Part shown: one piece after another, positions 63,591 to 64,000 of the stretch
How positions within the stretch are numbered: position 1 is the first letter of the stretch
Layout: each line of letters begins with the position of its first letter
Source: Enterobacter oligotrophicus
Lineage (GTDB): Bacteria; Pseudomonadota; Gammaproteobacteria; Enterobacterales; Enterobacteriaceae
Reading direction: 5' to 3'
Assembly (NCBI RefSeq): GCF_009176645.1
Contig: NZ_AP019007.1
Span: 744,001-808,000 of the forward strand
DNA length: 64,000 nucleotides
Notes under the pieces: generated by a model
Told to the model about the DNA's origin: nothing
Databases searched by the model: none
Seen by the model: only the letters and a program-made list of their open reading frames with translations
Made by a program: the position numbers and the translations under genes

Positions 63591-64000
63591 AAGCCCGGCA
63601 CTCCGGACTGACGATCGGCCAGGAAATAGGCACGGCTGTTGTCGTGCACATTGTCACTGGCCAGCAACGCCTCTGGCCTCTGCCAGCGGTAGTCGTCATG
63701 CTGAGAATCAGGCAGACGCAGGTCTGCCTCACTCACCTTCAGGCGGAACCCCAGCACGATGTAGTGCGTGGAGAATCCGGTGCCCGAAAAGTTATCGTCA
63801 TAGAAGTGCTGCCAGACCCCGTAAAACTGGCCCGCTGCCATCGGCAGTTGCAGGCCCAGTTCCGCCAGAGTGAGACGCTCAAAAGCATCGGTGAGCGTCT
63901 CATCCTTCTGCACGCGCCCGCCGGGCACGAACCAGAAGCCCTGTGCAGGACGGTTGGTTCGTTTCCCCAGCAAGAACTCGCCGCGTTCGTTCTCCACAAT
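63587..64000 (-). CDS. gmm: GDP-mannose mannosyl hydrolase Gmm (partial, 5' end outside window)
   Basis: 137 C-terminal residues are present; about 20 N-terminal ones lie beyond the right edge. The reading frame is open to the last base ([14 protein letters not shown]), so the GTG near 63997 is not the start. Modified Nudix motif [24 protein letters not shown], given here as [10 protein letters not shown] and LAELGL, lacks one of the usual Glu residues, as known for this family. It hydrolyses GDP-mannose or GDP-glucose to GDP and sugar. Confidence 0.93.
   Translation of the reverse strand: MVENERGEFLLGKRTNRPAQGFWFVPGGRVQKDETLTDAFERLTLAELGLQLPMAAGQFYGVWQHFYDDNFSGTGFSTHYIVLGFRLKVSEADLRLPDSQHDDYRWQRPEALLASDNVHDNSRAYFLADRQSGVPGL

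Overview
The window is chromosomal DNA of an enterobacterium close to Enterobacter, Lelliottia or Klebsiella. The gene order cbl-nac-tRNA-Asn-ldtA, shiA-amn, yeeO-yeeX-yeeA-sbmC-dacD-sbcB-plaP-yeeY-yeeZ-hisLGDCBHAFI, followed by wzz-uge-ugd-gnd, an O-antigen locus, galF and the colanic acid genes, is that of the E. coli/Klebsiella backbone. Compared with E. coli, yeeD-yeeE, yefM-yoeB, yeeN and the cob genes are missing. No species can be named from sequence inspection alone.

Layout. (1) 1-7056 is an anaerobic C4-dicarboxylate module. A partial apbE and a three-domain NADH-dependent fumarate reductase run leftward. A DASS-family anion transporter and a class I fumarase run rightward. The divergent promoter region carries a perfect FNR box. 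Together the genes would import a dicarboxylate or tricarboxylate, make fumarate, and use fumarate as a soluble electron sink for NADH, with ApbE attaching FMN to the reductase. (2) 7057-21100 holds mtfA, cbl, nac, ldtA, shiA, amn, an aminopeptidase P, yeeO and four tRNA-Asn copies. nac has a clear sigma-54 promoter and an NtrC site. The second tRNA-Asn carries a decayed 2.4-kb island bounded by a 21-base repeat of the tRNA 3' end. It contains one intact gene with a deoxyribosyltransferase/TIR-like domain and a broken IS630-type transposase.

(3) 21100-29715 is housekeeping backbone (tmaR/yeeX, yeeA, sbmC, dacD, sbcB, plaP, yeeY, yeeZ). (4) 29820-37226 is the complete histidine operon with leader peptide and attenuator. 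(5) 37236-52428 is the surface polysaccharide region. wzz, uge, ugd and gnd flank an AT-rich Wzx/Wzy-type O-antigen locus, read leftward from a JUMPstart/ops element beside galF. It has rmlB, rmlA and rmlC but no recognisable rmlD. An unusual SDR protein sits in its place, and only two glycosyltransferases are visible, one of the KpsC/KpsS type. (6) 52603-64000 is the distal colanic acid operon from wcaM back to a partial gmm (wcaH).

The most interesting points are the decayed tRNA island with its candidate defence gene, the FNR-controlled fumarate module, and the O-antigen locus with its rmlD substitution and possible Kdo transferase. All functional calls come from reading the sequence and remembered family features. 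No search was run.
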